Positions 50,727 through 59,538 of a stretch of 64,000 nucleotides of DNA are shown here, piece after piece (the stretch's first letter is position 1; each line of letters opens with the position of its first letter). The stretch lies in NCBI RefSeq assembly GCF_000802225.1, contig NZ_JTDI01000002.1, forward strand, positions 1-64,000, in the 5' to 3' direction. The notes under the pieces were generated by a model, which ran no database searches, had not been told where the DNA came from, and was given only the letters and a program-made list of their open reading frames with translations. The position numbers and the translations under genes are program-made. This stretch comes from Novosphingobium malaysiense. Its GTDB lineage: Bacteria; Pseudomonadota; Alphaproteobacteria; Sphingomonadales; Sphingomonadaceae.

Positions 50727-51710
50727 CTAATTCCGCGAAGGCATCTGCTGGCTGGAACAGTGGAACGAGCCGCCGCCCGCGAGCACGGCATCGGCCATCA
50801 CGCCCACGGTCTCGCGGTCCGGGAACAGCTCGGCGATGGCGGCGACGCCGTCCTGATCGTGGGCGGTGCCGTAGATCGGGACGACGACCAGCTTCGAGGT
50901 GATCGCGAAGTTCATGTAGCTGGCCGGTTCGATCCGGCCGTCGGTTTCCACGCGGCCGGGGGAGGGCACTTCGCGCACCTGCACGCCCATCGCCTCGGCG
51001 CGGGCCCTGGCGTCGGCATAGATAGCCGCATTGGGATCGTCCGCGCCGGTAGCGCGGGGCAGCGCCATGACATTGGGGGCGACGAAGCGGGCGAGGTTGT
51101 CGACGTGGCCGTCGGTGTGGTCGTTGATTAACCCGTCGCCCAGCCACAGCACGCGGGTATAGCCGAGATCGCGCTGCAGCCGTATTTCCAGATCGGCGCG
51201 CAAAAGGTGCGGGTTGCGGTTGCGGTTGAGCAGACACTGTTCGGTCGTGGCGACGAGGCCGGTGCCGTCGCCGTCGAGCGCGCCGCCCTCGAGGATCCAG
51301 TCCGCGGTTTCGACGGCGAGATCGGCGCTCTCGGCCAGTTCGGCGCCGATCTCCTGATCGCCGTCCATCAGGTACTTGCCGCCCCAGCCGTTGAAGCCGA
51401 AGCGCATGGCCTTGCGGTTGCCCGCCTCGTCCATGACGACGAGCGGCCCGGTGTCGCGCAGCCACACGTCGCCGTAGCGGCGCGTTTCCAGCTTTACCTT
51501 TTCCGAAACGAGCGATGCCGCCCGCGCGCGGTTGGCCTCGTCGCGCACGATCAGGCGGACCTCCTGACCGGACTCGGCAACCGCGCTGGCGAACTGCGCC
51601 ATCTGCACCTGGGCGGCTTCCAGGAAGCCCGGCCATTCGACCGGGTCATGCGGGAAGCCGATCCAGATCCAGTCCTGCGCATGCCATTCGGGCGGCAGGG
51701 TATAGCTCAC
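50727..51710 (-). CDS. aguA: Agmatine deiminase
   Basis: This 327-aa guanidino-modifying enzyme converts agmatine to N-carbamoylputrescine. It carries RRYGDVWLRDTGPLVV, FNGWGGKY, DGHVDNLARFVAPN, and the active-site Cys near the end (GGGSFHCSSQQMP, about Cys318). The start is GTG 51710, which overlaps the stop of the aminopeptidase gene (GTGA). The partner gene aguB (N-carbamoylputrescine amidase) is not in the window. Confidence 0.94.
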   Translation of the reverse strand: MSYTLPPEWHAQDWIWIGFPHDPVEWPGFLEAAQVQMAQFASAVAESGQEVRLIVRDEANRARAASLVSEKVKLETRRYGDVWLRDTGPLVVMDEAGNRKAMRFGFNGWGGKYLMDGDQEIGAELAESADLAVETADWILEGGALDGDGTGLVATTEQCLLNRNRNPHLLRADLEIRLQRDLGYTRVLWLGDGLINDHTDGHVDNLARFVAPNVMALPRATGADDPNAAIYADARARAEAMGVQVREVPSPGRVETDGRIEPASYMNFAITSKLVVVPIYGTAHDQDGVAAIAELFPDRETVGVMADAVLAGGGSFHCSSQQMPSRN

Positions 51711-53422
51711 TTGTGGCAGCCTCCTGTTGCCGCGGCGCAGGCCTTGTCGCGGATGGCGCGGAACTCGTCGCTCTTGTGCCAGTTCGGCCACATGTCCGAA
51801 TCGGCGAGCGTGCGGCCGAGCCGGTAGTAGAGGCCCACGTCCTCGGCAATCCCGTCCCAGTTCCAGTCGTCCGAATATTCGTCGCTGGGGGCGTGATAGT
51901 GATTGGTGGTGTAGTCCTCGGAGATCTTGTCGCCGACCGCCTTGCCGCCTTCGACCAGATCGGTGCTGCGGCCCACGTCGAACATCGGCACGCCGCGCTT
52001 GGCGAAGCTGAAGTGGTCGGAGCGATAGTAGTAGCCGCGCTCGCTGTGATCCTCGGGCACTTCGCCAAGGCCCTCGTCGGCCAGCGCCTCGCGGAAGACG
52101 GCGGTCAGGTCCGACTTGTCGCCGCCGGTCATCGAATAGGAGCGCGAACGCGGGCTGGGCATCAGCGCATCCATGTTCACGCCGCCCACCGTGTGGTCGA
52201 GCGGGTAGATCGGGTTGGCGGCGTAGAATTCAGAGCCGAGCAGGCCCGATTCCTCGAGCGTGACGGCCAGGAACACCTGGCTGCGGTCGGCGGGGCCGGC
52301 CTCGACATTGGCCTTGGCGATGGCGGCGAGTGCGGCGACGCCGGTCGCGTTGTCGACCGCGCCGTTGCAGATGTCGTCGCCGGTATCGTCGGGCGTGCAG
52401 TGGCCGAGGTGATCCCAGTGCGCCGAATAGAGCACGGTTTCGTCGGGGCGGGTCTTGCCCGGCAATATGCCGACGACGTTGTTCGAGGTCGACTTGCGGA
52501 TCGCGTTGTCGAAGCCGAAGCTTGCCTTGAGGCCCAGCGGCACCGGCTTGAAGCCCTTGTGCTTGGCGGCCTCGGTCAGCGCGGCGAGGTTCTTGCCGGC
52601 GGCCTGCAGGATCGCCTGCGCGACGGGCTTCTGGATCCAGCCGTTGGCCTTGGTCTGATCGGCGCCGTCATCGGGCGTCTGCACATAGTACTGCGCGCCG
52701 GTCCAGCTCGAATTGACGACGTTCCAGCCATAGGCGGCGGGGAAGGTGTCGTGGACGATCAGCGCGGCGGTCGCGCCCTGGCGCGCGGCTTCCTCGAACT
52801 TGTAGGTCCAGCGACCGTAGTAGGTCATGCGGCGGCCCTTGAAGAGGCCGTCCTCGGTTTCGCTGGCGTAGTCCGGGTCGTTGACGAGGATGACCGCGGT
52901 CTTTCCGTGCATGTCCACGCCGGCATAGTCGTTCCAGCCCAGCTCGGGCGCATTGATGCCGTAGCCGACGAAGACTAGCTCGCTGTCTTCCACCTTGGTG
53001 TGCGGCGTGACGCGGTAGCTGGCGACGACATAGTCGCTGCCGAAGTCGAACTTCATCATCGCCGCCGGGCCGCCCACTTGCAGCGGGGTGGCGTTGCTGG
53101 CGGTGATTTCCACGGTCGGCACCGGCTGGAGCCACTTGCCGTCGTTGCCCGGCTGCAGTCCCGCGGCCTTGAACTGCGCGATGATGTAGTCGAGCACCTT
53201 GGGCTCGACCGCGGTGCTGGGCGCGCGGCCTTCGAAATCGTCGGCCGAGAGGCGCTTGGTCATCTGCTTCATGAGATCGACCGAGATGTCGGGCTGCCGG
53301 GGCGCCGCCACGGTTTCCTCGGGCGGCGGCAGCGCCGTGCCCTTGGGCATGTCGGGGCCGGCATAGGGCGAACTGCAGGCGCTCAGGCCCAGGATGGCAA
53401 GGATAAGGGCGTGCTGCTTCAA
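51707..53422 (-). CDS. M28-family zinc metallopeptidase (lipoprotein)
   Basis: The 571-aa protein starts at TTG 53422, with GAGG 8 bases before it, so that it opens LKQHALILAILGLSAC with a lipobox. A protease-associated insert region (about residues 130-270) precedes the catalytic core. Metal ligands are visible in SAHWDHLGHC, GAVDNATGVAAL, LEESGLLGSEF, GGVNMDAL and NHYHAPSDEY. Such enzymes are periplasmic or surface aminopeptidases. It is translationally coupled to aguA, suggesting a shared role in using peptides or arginine-derived nitrogen. Confidence 0.92.
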   Translation of the reverse strand: MKQHALILAILGLSACSSPYAGPDMPKGTALPPPEETVAAPRQPDISVDLMKQMTKRLSADDFEGRAPSTAVEPKVLDYIIAQFKAAGLQPGNDGKWLQPVPTVEITASNATPLQVGGPAAMMKFDFGSDYVVASYRVTPHTKVEDSELVFVGYGINAPELGWNDYAGVDMHGKTAVILVNDPDYASETEDGLFKGRRMTYYGRWTYKFEEAARQGATAALIVHDTFPAAYGWNVVNSSWTGAQYYVQTPDDGADQTKANGWIQKPVAQAILQAAGKNLAALTEAAKHKGFKPVPLGLKASFGFDNAIRKSTSNNVVGILPGKTRPDETVLYSAHWDHLGHCTPDDTGDDICNGAVDNATGVAALAAIAKANVEAGPADRSQVFLAVTLEESGLLGSEFYAANPIYPLDHTVGGVNMDALMPSPRSRSYSMTGGDKSDLTAVFREALADEGLGEVPEDHSERGYYYRSDHFSFAKRGVPMFDVGRSTDLVEGGKAVGDKISEDYTTNHYHAPSDEYSDDWNWDGIAEDVGLYYRLGRTLADSDMWPNWHKSDEFRAIRDKACAAATGGCHK

Positions 53423-53535
53423 GGGTGCGACCTCGTTTGTCTGAATTAGGGGGGAGCGCACAGGTGCCAGAGAGCACCGGGATGCACAAGCAGGCGCACT
53501 TGCCGCGGCGGCGCGTTGCGGGCAGGGAAGGGCGT

Positions 53536-56247
53536 ATGACCGCCGACTGGACTGGAGCCCTAGCCCGCGCCCGCGCCCATGCGCCCTATCTGGCCGGGCT
53601 TCTCGACCGCTTGCCCGACCTGACCGAGATCCTCGCCGCGGGCGATGGCGAGGCGGCGCTGGCCTGGGCTTTCAAGGCGGGCGAGGGCGCGCCGGAAGTT
53701 CCGGTAGCCCTGCGCCGCGAAAAGCAGGCTCTGGCTCTGGCTCTGGCCATCGGCGATCTTGCCGGGGCGTTCCCGCTGCTCAAGGTGACGGGCGAACTGT
53801 CCGCCTTTGCTGACCGCGCGCTCGATGCCGCGATCGCGGCCGGCATCCGCCGCCGCGTGCCCGATTCCGAGCCGGCAGGGTTTCTCGCGCTGGCGCTGGG
53901 CAAGCATGGCGCGGGCGAACTCAACTACAGCTCGGACATCGATCCCATCCTGCTGTTCGAACCCGAACTGTTGCCCCGCCGCGAGCGCGACGAGCCGGGC
54001 GAGGCGGCGCAGCGGGTGGCGCGCACGGTGGTCGAAACGCTCTCGCAGGTGACGGCGGAAGGCTATGTCTTCCGCGTCGATCTGCGGCTGCGCCCGGCAT
54101 CGGAAGTGAGCCCGCTGGCAATCTCCGTCGATGCCGCGCTCACGCACTATGAATCCTCGGCGCTGGCCTGGGAGCGGGCGGCGTTCATCCGCGCGCGGGC
54201 CTGCGCTGGCGACGTGCCGGCGGGCGAGGCCTTCCTCGCCGCGATCCGGCCGTTCGTGTGGCGCAAGAGCCTCGACTTCGGCGCCATTGCCGAGATCGGC
54301 CGGCTCACCGCGCAGATCCGTGCCAGTACGCGCGGCGGTCCGTCGGTGGGGCCGGGCTTCGATCTCAAGAAGGGCCGCGGCGGCATCCGCGAGGTCGAAT
54401 TCTACGCGCAGACGCACCAGCTCATCCACGGCGGCCGCAATCCCGCGCTGCGCCTGCGCGGCACGCGCGCGACGCTCGATGCCCTGGCCGATGCGGGACT
54501 GGTCCCTGCCGCGGAAGCGAAGCTGCTGGGTGAAAGCTACGACCGGTTGCGGACCATCGAGCACCGCCTGCAGATGATGCACGACCAGCAGACCCACAGC
54601 CTGCCTGCCACGCCCGAAGCGCTCGACGCGGTGGCGCAGCTCGACGGCCTGCCGGACGGACAGGCGCTGCTTGCCGAGATCGCCGAGATTACCGATGCGG
54701 TGGGCGATCGCTACGATGCCCTCATCATGGCGAACACGCCCAGCGATACTTCCGGCACCGTCGCCATGCCCGACCAGGCAACGCTGCTCGATGATCTGGA
54801 AGGCTTGGGCTTTGCCGATCCCTCCGCGCTCGCCGAGCGCATCGAGGGCTGGCAATCCGGCCGCATGCGGGCGCTGCGCTCCAATGCCGCGCGCACGGCG
54901 TTCGAGGCGATCCGCCGCGACCTTCTCTCCGCCTTGGCCGCCGCGCCCGCGCCCGAACGGGCCCTCGCGCGCTGGGAGCAGCTGCTCAACAACCTGCCCA
55001 GCGCGATCAACCTGTTCCGTCTGCTCGAAGCGCGGCCGGCGCTGCTGGAACTGCTCGCGCGCATTCTCAGCCTAGCGCCACCGCTCGCGGACGCGCTGGC
55101 CCGCCGCGCCGATCTGCTCGATCCGCTGATCGATGCCAGCGCCTTCGACCTGCCGGGCGATACCGGCGAGTTGATTGCCGCCTTTTCCCGCTTCGAACCC
55201 GATGACGACTATGAGCGGAAGCTGGATTCCGTGCGCCGCAAGGTGGGCGAATTGCGCTTCAAGCTCGGTGTGCAGCTGATCGAGGGCGCCAACGACCCCA
55301 TTGCCGTCGGCCGCGCGCTGGCGCGCGTCGCCGAAGCTGCGCTGGTCGTGCTGACCGGCGAAACCGTGGCGGAATTCGAAACCACTCATGGTCGCATTCC
55401 CGGCAGCGAACTGCTCGTGCTGGGACTGGGGCGCATGGGCGGCGGTGTGCTGACCCATGCGTCCGACCTCGACCTCGTCTACCTGTTCACCGGCAATTTC
55501 AATGCCGAGTCCGACGGACGCCGTCCGCTGGGCGCCACGCATTACTACAATCGCCTGTCCCAGCGCGCGATCTCGGCATTGACCGTGCCCACGGCCGAAG
55601 GGGCGCTTTTCGAAGTCGATACCCGCCTGCGGCCCTCGGGTGCGCAGGGCCCGCCGGCGGCCAGTATCGACAGTTTCGAGCGCTACCAGCGCGAGCAGGC
55701 CTGGACCTGGGAACACATGGCACTGTGCCGGGCGCGCCCGCTTTATGGCGCGCCTCCGGCCCGTGCGACGCTGCTGGAAGCGATCGGCCACGTCCTGACG
55801 GCCCCGCGCCAGGTGGATGAACTGCGTGCCGCGGTGCTGGAAATGCGCGCGACGATGGCCGCGCACAAGCGGCCCAAGGGCGCGCTTGACGTCAAGCTGT
55901 CACGCGGTGGGCTCGTCGACCTCGAATTCATCGTCCATTTCCTGCAACTGCGCGAGGGCAAGGGGCTGGATCCCGACCTGGCAAAAGCGATCCGGGTGCT
56001 GGAAGCGGAGGGCCTGCTGCCTGCCGGACTGGTCGATGCTCACGACGTACTGACCCGCTTCCTCGTCGCGGCGCGGCTGCTGGCGCCCGATTCCATGGTG
56101 CCCGGGCAGGCCGCATGCATGGCGCTCGAGCGGGCATGTGGCTATGGGGGCTGGAACGAGCTTACGGCCGCGCTTGGCCACGCCCGCGCGCAAGTCGCGG
56201 CGGCGTGGCAGCAGGCTTTCGGCGAAACACTGGAGACAGACGAATGA
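53536..56247 (+). CDS. glnE: Bifunctional [glutamine synthetase] adenylyltransferase/deadenylylase
   Basis: The 903-aa two-domain nucleotidyltransferase has the deadenylylase centre LNYSSDIDPILLF near residue 130 and the adenylylase centre MGGGVLTHASDLDLVYLF near residue 640. GRGGIREVEFYAQTHQLIHG and SRGGLVDLEFIVHFLQL follow each. It tunes glutamine synthetase activity to nitrogen status. It is divergent from the M28 gene and its stop overlaps the next start (ATGA). Confidence 0.97.
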   Translation: MTADWTGALARARAHAPYLAGLLDRLPDLTEILAAGDGEAALAWAFKAGEGAPEVPVALRREKQALALALAIGDLAGAFPLLKVTGELSAFADRALDAAIAAGIRRRVPDSEPAGFLALALGKHGAGELNYSSDIDPILLFEPELLPRRERDEPGEAAQRVARTVVETLSQVTAEGYVFRVDLRLRPASEVSPLAISVDAALTHYESSALAWERAAFIRARACAGDVPAGEAFLAAIRPFVWRKSLDFGAIAEIGRLTAQIRASTRGGPSVGPGFDLKKGRGGIREVEFYAQTHQLIHGGRNPALRLRGTRATLDALADAGLVPAAEAKLLGESYDRLRTIEHRLQMMHDQQTHSLPATPEALDAVAQLDGLPDGQALLAEIAEITDAVGDRYDALIMANTPSDTSGTVAMPDQATLLDDLEGLGFADPSALAERIEGWQSGRMRALRSNAARTAFEAIRRDLLSALAAAPAPERALARWEQLLNNLPSAINLFRLLEARPALLELLARILSLAPPLADALARRADLLDPLIDASAFDLPGDTGELIAAFSRFEPDDDYERKLDSVRRKVGELRFKLGVQLIEGANDPIAVGRALARVAEAALVVLTGETVAEFETTHGRIPGSELLVLGLGRMGGGVLTHASDLDLVYLFTGNFNAESDGRRPLGATHYYNRLSQRAISALTVPTAEGALFEVDTRLRPSGAQGPPAASIDSFERYQREQAWTWEHMALCRARPLYGAPPARATLLEAIGHVLTAPRQVDELRAAVLEMRATMAAHKRPKGALDVKLSRGGLVDLEFIVHFLQLREGKGLDPDLAKAIRVLEAEGLLPAGLVDAHDVLTRFLVAARLLAPDSMVPGQAACMALERACGYGGWNELTAALGHARAQVAAAWQQAFGETLETDE

Positions 56248-56717
56248 GCGACAGACCCGGCGTTGGCGACACCTTCCCCGACATTGCTTTGGAAACCCCC
56301 GATGGCGGCAGCGTGAAGGCCTCGGACTTCAAAGGGCAGAAGCTGGTCGTTTTCTTCTATCCCAAGGACAACACGCCCGGCTGCACGACCGAGAACATCG
56401 ACTTCTCGGCGCTCAAGGGCGAATTCGACGCGGCCGGCGTGGCCCTGCTGGGCGTGAGCAAGGATTCGGCCAAGAAGCACCAGAACTTCATCGCCAAGCA
56501 CGATCTCAAGGCCCCGCTTGCCACCGATGCCGAGGAAAACGGCCTGTCCGACGCGCTCGGCATCTGGACCGAGAAGAAGAACTACGGCCGCACCTACATG
56601 GGCATGGTGCGCACCACGTACCTGATCGGCCCCGATGGCAAGATCGCGCAGGTCTGGGACAAGGTGAAGGTCAAGGGCCACGCCCAGGCGGTGCTGGAGG
56701 CCGCGAAGGCTCTTTGA
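56244..56717 (+). CDS. bcp: Thioredoxin-dependent thiol peroxidase (BCP/PrxQ type)
   Basis: This 157-aa peroxiredoxin has the peroxidatic motif FFYPKDNTPGCTTENIDF, with Cys47. It is the only Cys in the protein, so it lacks the resolving Cys that many BCP proteins have five residues later, and must work as a 1-Cys enzyme or with an external thiol. The YGRTYMGMVRTTYLIGPDG region is standard. It is coupled to glnE by an ATGA overlap. Confidence 0.95.
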   Translation: MSDRPGVGDTFPDIALETPDGGSVKASDFKGQKLVVFFYPKDNTPGCTTENIDFSALKGEFDAAGVALLGVSKDSAKKHQNFIAKHDLKAPLATDAEENGLSDALGIWTEKKNYGRTYMGMVRTTYLIGPDGKIAQVWDKVKVKGHAQAVLEAAKAL

Positions 56718-56755
56718 ATGCAGTTCGTTGGTTCATGCCGGGGGATGGGCGGAAG

Positions 56756-57559
56756 ATGAGTCTCGACCGCCTCCCGTCCATTGCCGCTGCCATCCGCGCA
56801 GCCATGCTGGAATGCGATCCGCACAAGAAGGTCATGGCGGCGCGCAGGGTGGCGCGCGATTGGCGGCTGGGGCGGCTGGCGTACGACTTTGACGTCATGA
56901 TGCCAGACCAGCCGGGTCGTCCCGAGGCGCCCGAACTGCTGCCGCCCAACCGCATGCCCAAGCGCGGCAAGGCCGGATCGGAGCGAGGCCGAATCGCCTT
57001 GTGGCATGCGCTTGCGCACATCGAGTTCGTCGCCATCGACCTCGCGCTCGACATGGCGGGGCGCTTCGGTGCCGGGATGAACGCGGCCTTCGTCGGCGAT
57101 TTCCTCTCGGTGGCGGCGGACGAGGCAATGCACTTCGCGCTGCTCGACCGGCATCTCCGCACGCTCGGCAGCCATTACGGCGCCCTGCCTGCCCACGCGG
57201 GACTGTGGACCGCGGCGCACGACACGCGCCATGACGTTGCCGCCCGGCTCGCGGTGGTACCGATGGTGCTCGAAGCGCGGGGTCTTGACGTCACGCCGAC
57301 GACGCTCGAGCGCGTGCGCGCGGCCGGCGATGAAAGCGGCGCGTTAATCCTGGAACGAATCCTTGACGACGAAATCCGGCACGTCCGGATCGGCGCAACT
57401 CATTTCGCCGATGTGGCGAAACGTTTGGACGTGGTTACCGAAACCTTGTGGAAAACCCTTGTTTCCCGGTACTTTCGGGGAACCCTCAAGCCGCCGTTCA
57501 ACGACTCAGCGCGCCTTGCAGCCGGTTTATCGCGAGAACTCTACGCCGGGGTTGCGTGA
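56756..57559 (+). CDS. DUF455 ferritin-like protein
   Basis: The 267-aa all-helical protein has Glu/His metal-ligand pairs typical of di-iron ferritin-like folds: ALAHIEFVAIDLALDM, AADEAMHFALLDRHL, PMVLEARGLDV and ILDDEIRHVRIG. DUF455 is related to the MiaE-type tRNA hydroxylases; the substrate is not known. The start is placed at ATG 56756 after GGGCGGAAG; an in-frame ATG at 56735 is possible. Confidence 0.87.
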   Translation: MSLDRLPSIAAAIRAAMLECDPHKKVMAARRVARDWRLGRLAYDFDVMMPDQPGRPEAPELLPPNRMPKRGKAGSERGRIALWHALAHIEFVAIDLALDMAGRFGAGMNAAFVGDFLSVAADEAMHFALLDRHLRTLGSHYGALPAHAGLWTAAHDTRHDVAARLAVVPMVLEARGLDVTPTTLERVRAAGDESGALILERILDDEIRHVRIGATHFADVAKRLDVVTETLWKTLVSRYFRGTLKPPFNDSARLAAGLSRELYAGVA

Positions 57560-57681
57560 AACAAACATGACAGCTTAAGTCACAACTCGCGAGACGGCGG
57601 GGGGTTCCGACCATCTCGAATAATCAACGGGGCGGCCCTGTTTTTGACGGGGCTGTCGCGATCAAACCCACGTCGCGTCCG

Positions 57682-58428
57682 GTGGATTCGGCGGATAACA
57701 AGGTATTGCGAGTGGTCGTAACGAAATCTTTCGCCAAGTTCCGCGCAGTGGCCAGTGTTCTCGCCGCCGCCGGTCTTTCCATCGCCGCTCACCCGGCCAT
57801 GGCCAACAGCAGCGCTGCGGCTGCCGACATTTCCGCCCCGCTGCGTTCGGCGCAGTCGGCGAGCCAGTCGGTCTCGGGTGGCGAGGACGAACAGTTCCGC
57901 AAGCTCTTCAGCTCCTGGCAGAACTTCGAGGAAACCGGCTTGGCCGTCTCGAAAGCGAAGCCTGCCGTCGCCGGCGGCATCGCGTCTGTTTCGATCCCCT
58001 CGCGCAACCCGCTCGACCATGACGTCATGACGAGCAGCTACGGTGAGCGTGAGCATCCCGTTCTCGGCCGTCGCCGCATGCACAAGGGTGTCGATCTGGC
58101 CGCGCCGATCGGTACCCCGGTCTACGCGCCCGCAGACGGCACGGTGAGCCGCGCTTCCTGGTTCAGCAGCTACGGTCTGTACATCTCGCTCGAACACGGC
58201 GGCGAGATGCAGACCCGCTACGGCCACCTTTCGCGCCTGAACGTTGCCGAGGGTCAGACCGTCCACAAGGGTGACGTCATCGGTTACGTCGGTTCGACCG
58301 GCCGTTCCACCGGGCCGCACCTGCACTACGAAGTGCGCGTCGACGGCGAGGCGGTCAATCCGATCCCGTACATGCAGTCGACCGCCGGTCTCGCGGCAGC
58401 CGAGGCCGACGCAGCCAAGGGCGGCTGA
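57682..58428 (+). CDS. M23-family peptidoglycan endopeptidase
   Basis: This 248-aa exported LytM-type metallopeptidase has zinc ligands His134 and Asp138 (MHKGVDLAAPIGTPVYAP), His182 (YGHLSRL) and the HLH pair at 213-215 (GPHLHYEVRVDG). All are present, so the protein should be catalytically active rather than an EnvC-like activator. A secretion signal lies around residues 15-41 after a longish N-region. The start is GTG 57682; a later start is possible. Confidence 0.92.
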   Translation: MDSADNKVLRVVVTKSFAKFRAVASVLAAAGLSIAAHPAMANSSAAAADISAPLRSAQSASQSVSGGEDEQFRKLFSSWQNFEETGLAVSKAKPAVAGGIASVSIPSRNPLDHDVMTSSYGEREHPVLGRRRMHKGVDLAAPIGTPVYAPADGTVSRASWFSSYGLYISLEHGGEMQTRYGHLSRLNVAEGQTVHKGDVIGYVGSTGRSTGPHLHYEVRVDGEAVNPIPYMQSTAGLAAAEADAAKGG

Positions 58429-58505
58429 GCCAGAGTTTACTCAAGCCGGGGCGAAGGACCGCGCGAGAAGACGGGGCCCGCCAGACAGGTTTGGAGAGGG
58501 GGAAG

Positions 58506-58533
58506 AGGCGGCCACTGGCCGCCTTTTCTTTTT
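58506..58533 (+). terminator. Rho-independent terminator of the M23 gene
   Basis: AGGCGGCC and GGCCGCCT enclose a 3-base loop and run into TTTTCTTTTT, 78 bases after the M23 stop. Confidence 0.9.
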
Positions 58534-58552
58534 GCGAACGTCTGCCGGTTTG

Positions 58553-58635
58553 ACGTCATCCCGGCGCAGGCTGGTGGGATCGCTCTCGACCTTGCGCCAT
58601 GCTCACAACGATCCCAACCTGCGCTGGGATGACGT
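58553..58635. repeat. REP-like imperfect inverted repeat
   Basis: Arms of about 28 bases: ACGTCATCCCGGCGCAGG then CTGGTGGGATCG, and CGATCCCAACCTGCGCTGGG then ATGACGT. They are inverted copies with a few differences, separated by about 26 bases. It lies between convergent genes (M23 and LytTR regulator). The CATCCC..GCGCAGG..GGGAT core resembles dispersed palindromes in sphingomonad intergenic regions; only one copy is seen in this window. Confidence 0.7.
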
Positions 58636-58694
58636 AAGTTGAGGAAGCACCGCTGGTCCCGGCCCGCTCACGGGCAAAGCCGGGACGCGTCGCA

Positions 58695-59492
58695 TCAGTG
58701 CACGAAGCGGGCGATCACGTCGCGGTAGGAGCGCGAGACCTTCACTTGCGCGCCCGAATCGAGGACGAGGAAGCATTCGCCGTTGGTGTGCGGCTTGACC
58801 TGGCGGACCTGGTTCAGGTTGACGATGGTCGAGCGGTGGACGCGCTGGAACACGCGCGGGTCGAGCCGGCGTTCGAGGTCCTTCATGGTTTCGCGCAGGA
58901 TCAGCGAGTTGTCGGCGGTGCGGATGCACATGTAGTCGCCGGCAGCCTCGATGTGCTCGATCGAATCGACATCGATGCGGAAGATCTGGCCACGGTCCTT
59001 GATGTTGATGAGCTTTTCGTAGCGGTCCGCGTTGGGATCGGTTTCCTCGGGGATCTGCTCGATCGCGTCGGGTGCGACTTCGGCGAGGACGTTCTTGAGC
59101 TTCTCGGCTTCCTCGGCCGAGCGCTTCTCGGACAGGCGCTGGCGCACGCGGGCCAGGGTGTCGTCGAGCTTGTTCTCCTCGACCGGCTTCATCAGGTAGT
59201 TCACGGCATTGGCCTCGAAGGCGCGGACCGCGTGTTCCTGATAGGCGGTCACGAAGACGAACAGCGGCGGTTCTATCTCCATCACGCCCTTCACCACGGA
59301 AAACCCGTCGAATCCCGGCATCTGGATGTCGAGGAACACGAGATCGGGCTTTTCCGTCTTGATCTTGCGGATCGCTTCGCGTCCGTTCGAACAGGTGTCG
59401 ATGATCTCGACGTCGGGATATTTCTCGAGCCGCAGCTGCAGCCCCTGAATCGCCAGCTTTTCGTCGTCGACAATGATCGTGCGGATAGTCAT
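58695..59492 (-). CDS. LytTR-family response regulator
   Basis: The 265-aa regulator has an N-terminal receiver with phospho-Asp55 (LVFLDIQMPGFDGF) and KPVEENKLDDTLARV. A linker follows, then a C-terminal LytTR DNA-binding domain (about residues 160-265: IEHIEAAGDYMCIRT, FQRVHRSTIVNLNQV, VSRSYRDVI). It lies 46 bases after its cognate kinase gene. Targets are unknown. Confidence 0.94.
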   Translation of the reverse strand: MTIRTIIVDDEKLAIQGLQLRLEKYPDVEIIDTCSNGREAIRKIKTEKPDLVFLDIQMPGFDGFSVVKGVMEIEPPLFVFVTAYQEHAVRAFEANAVNYLMKPVEENKLDDTLARVRQRLSEKRSAEEAEKLKNVLAEVAPDAIEQIPEETDPNADRYEKLINIKDRGQIFRIDVDSIEHIEAAGDYMCIRTADNSLILRETMKDLERRLDPRVFQRVHRSTIVNLNQVRQVKPHTNGECFLVLDSGAQVKVSRSYRDVIARFVH

Positions 59493-59538
59493 CTCTTGTG
59501 GTCTCCGGACCGCTAAACGTACGCGGCCCCCAATGGTT

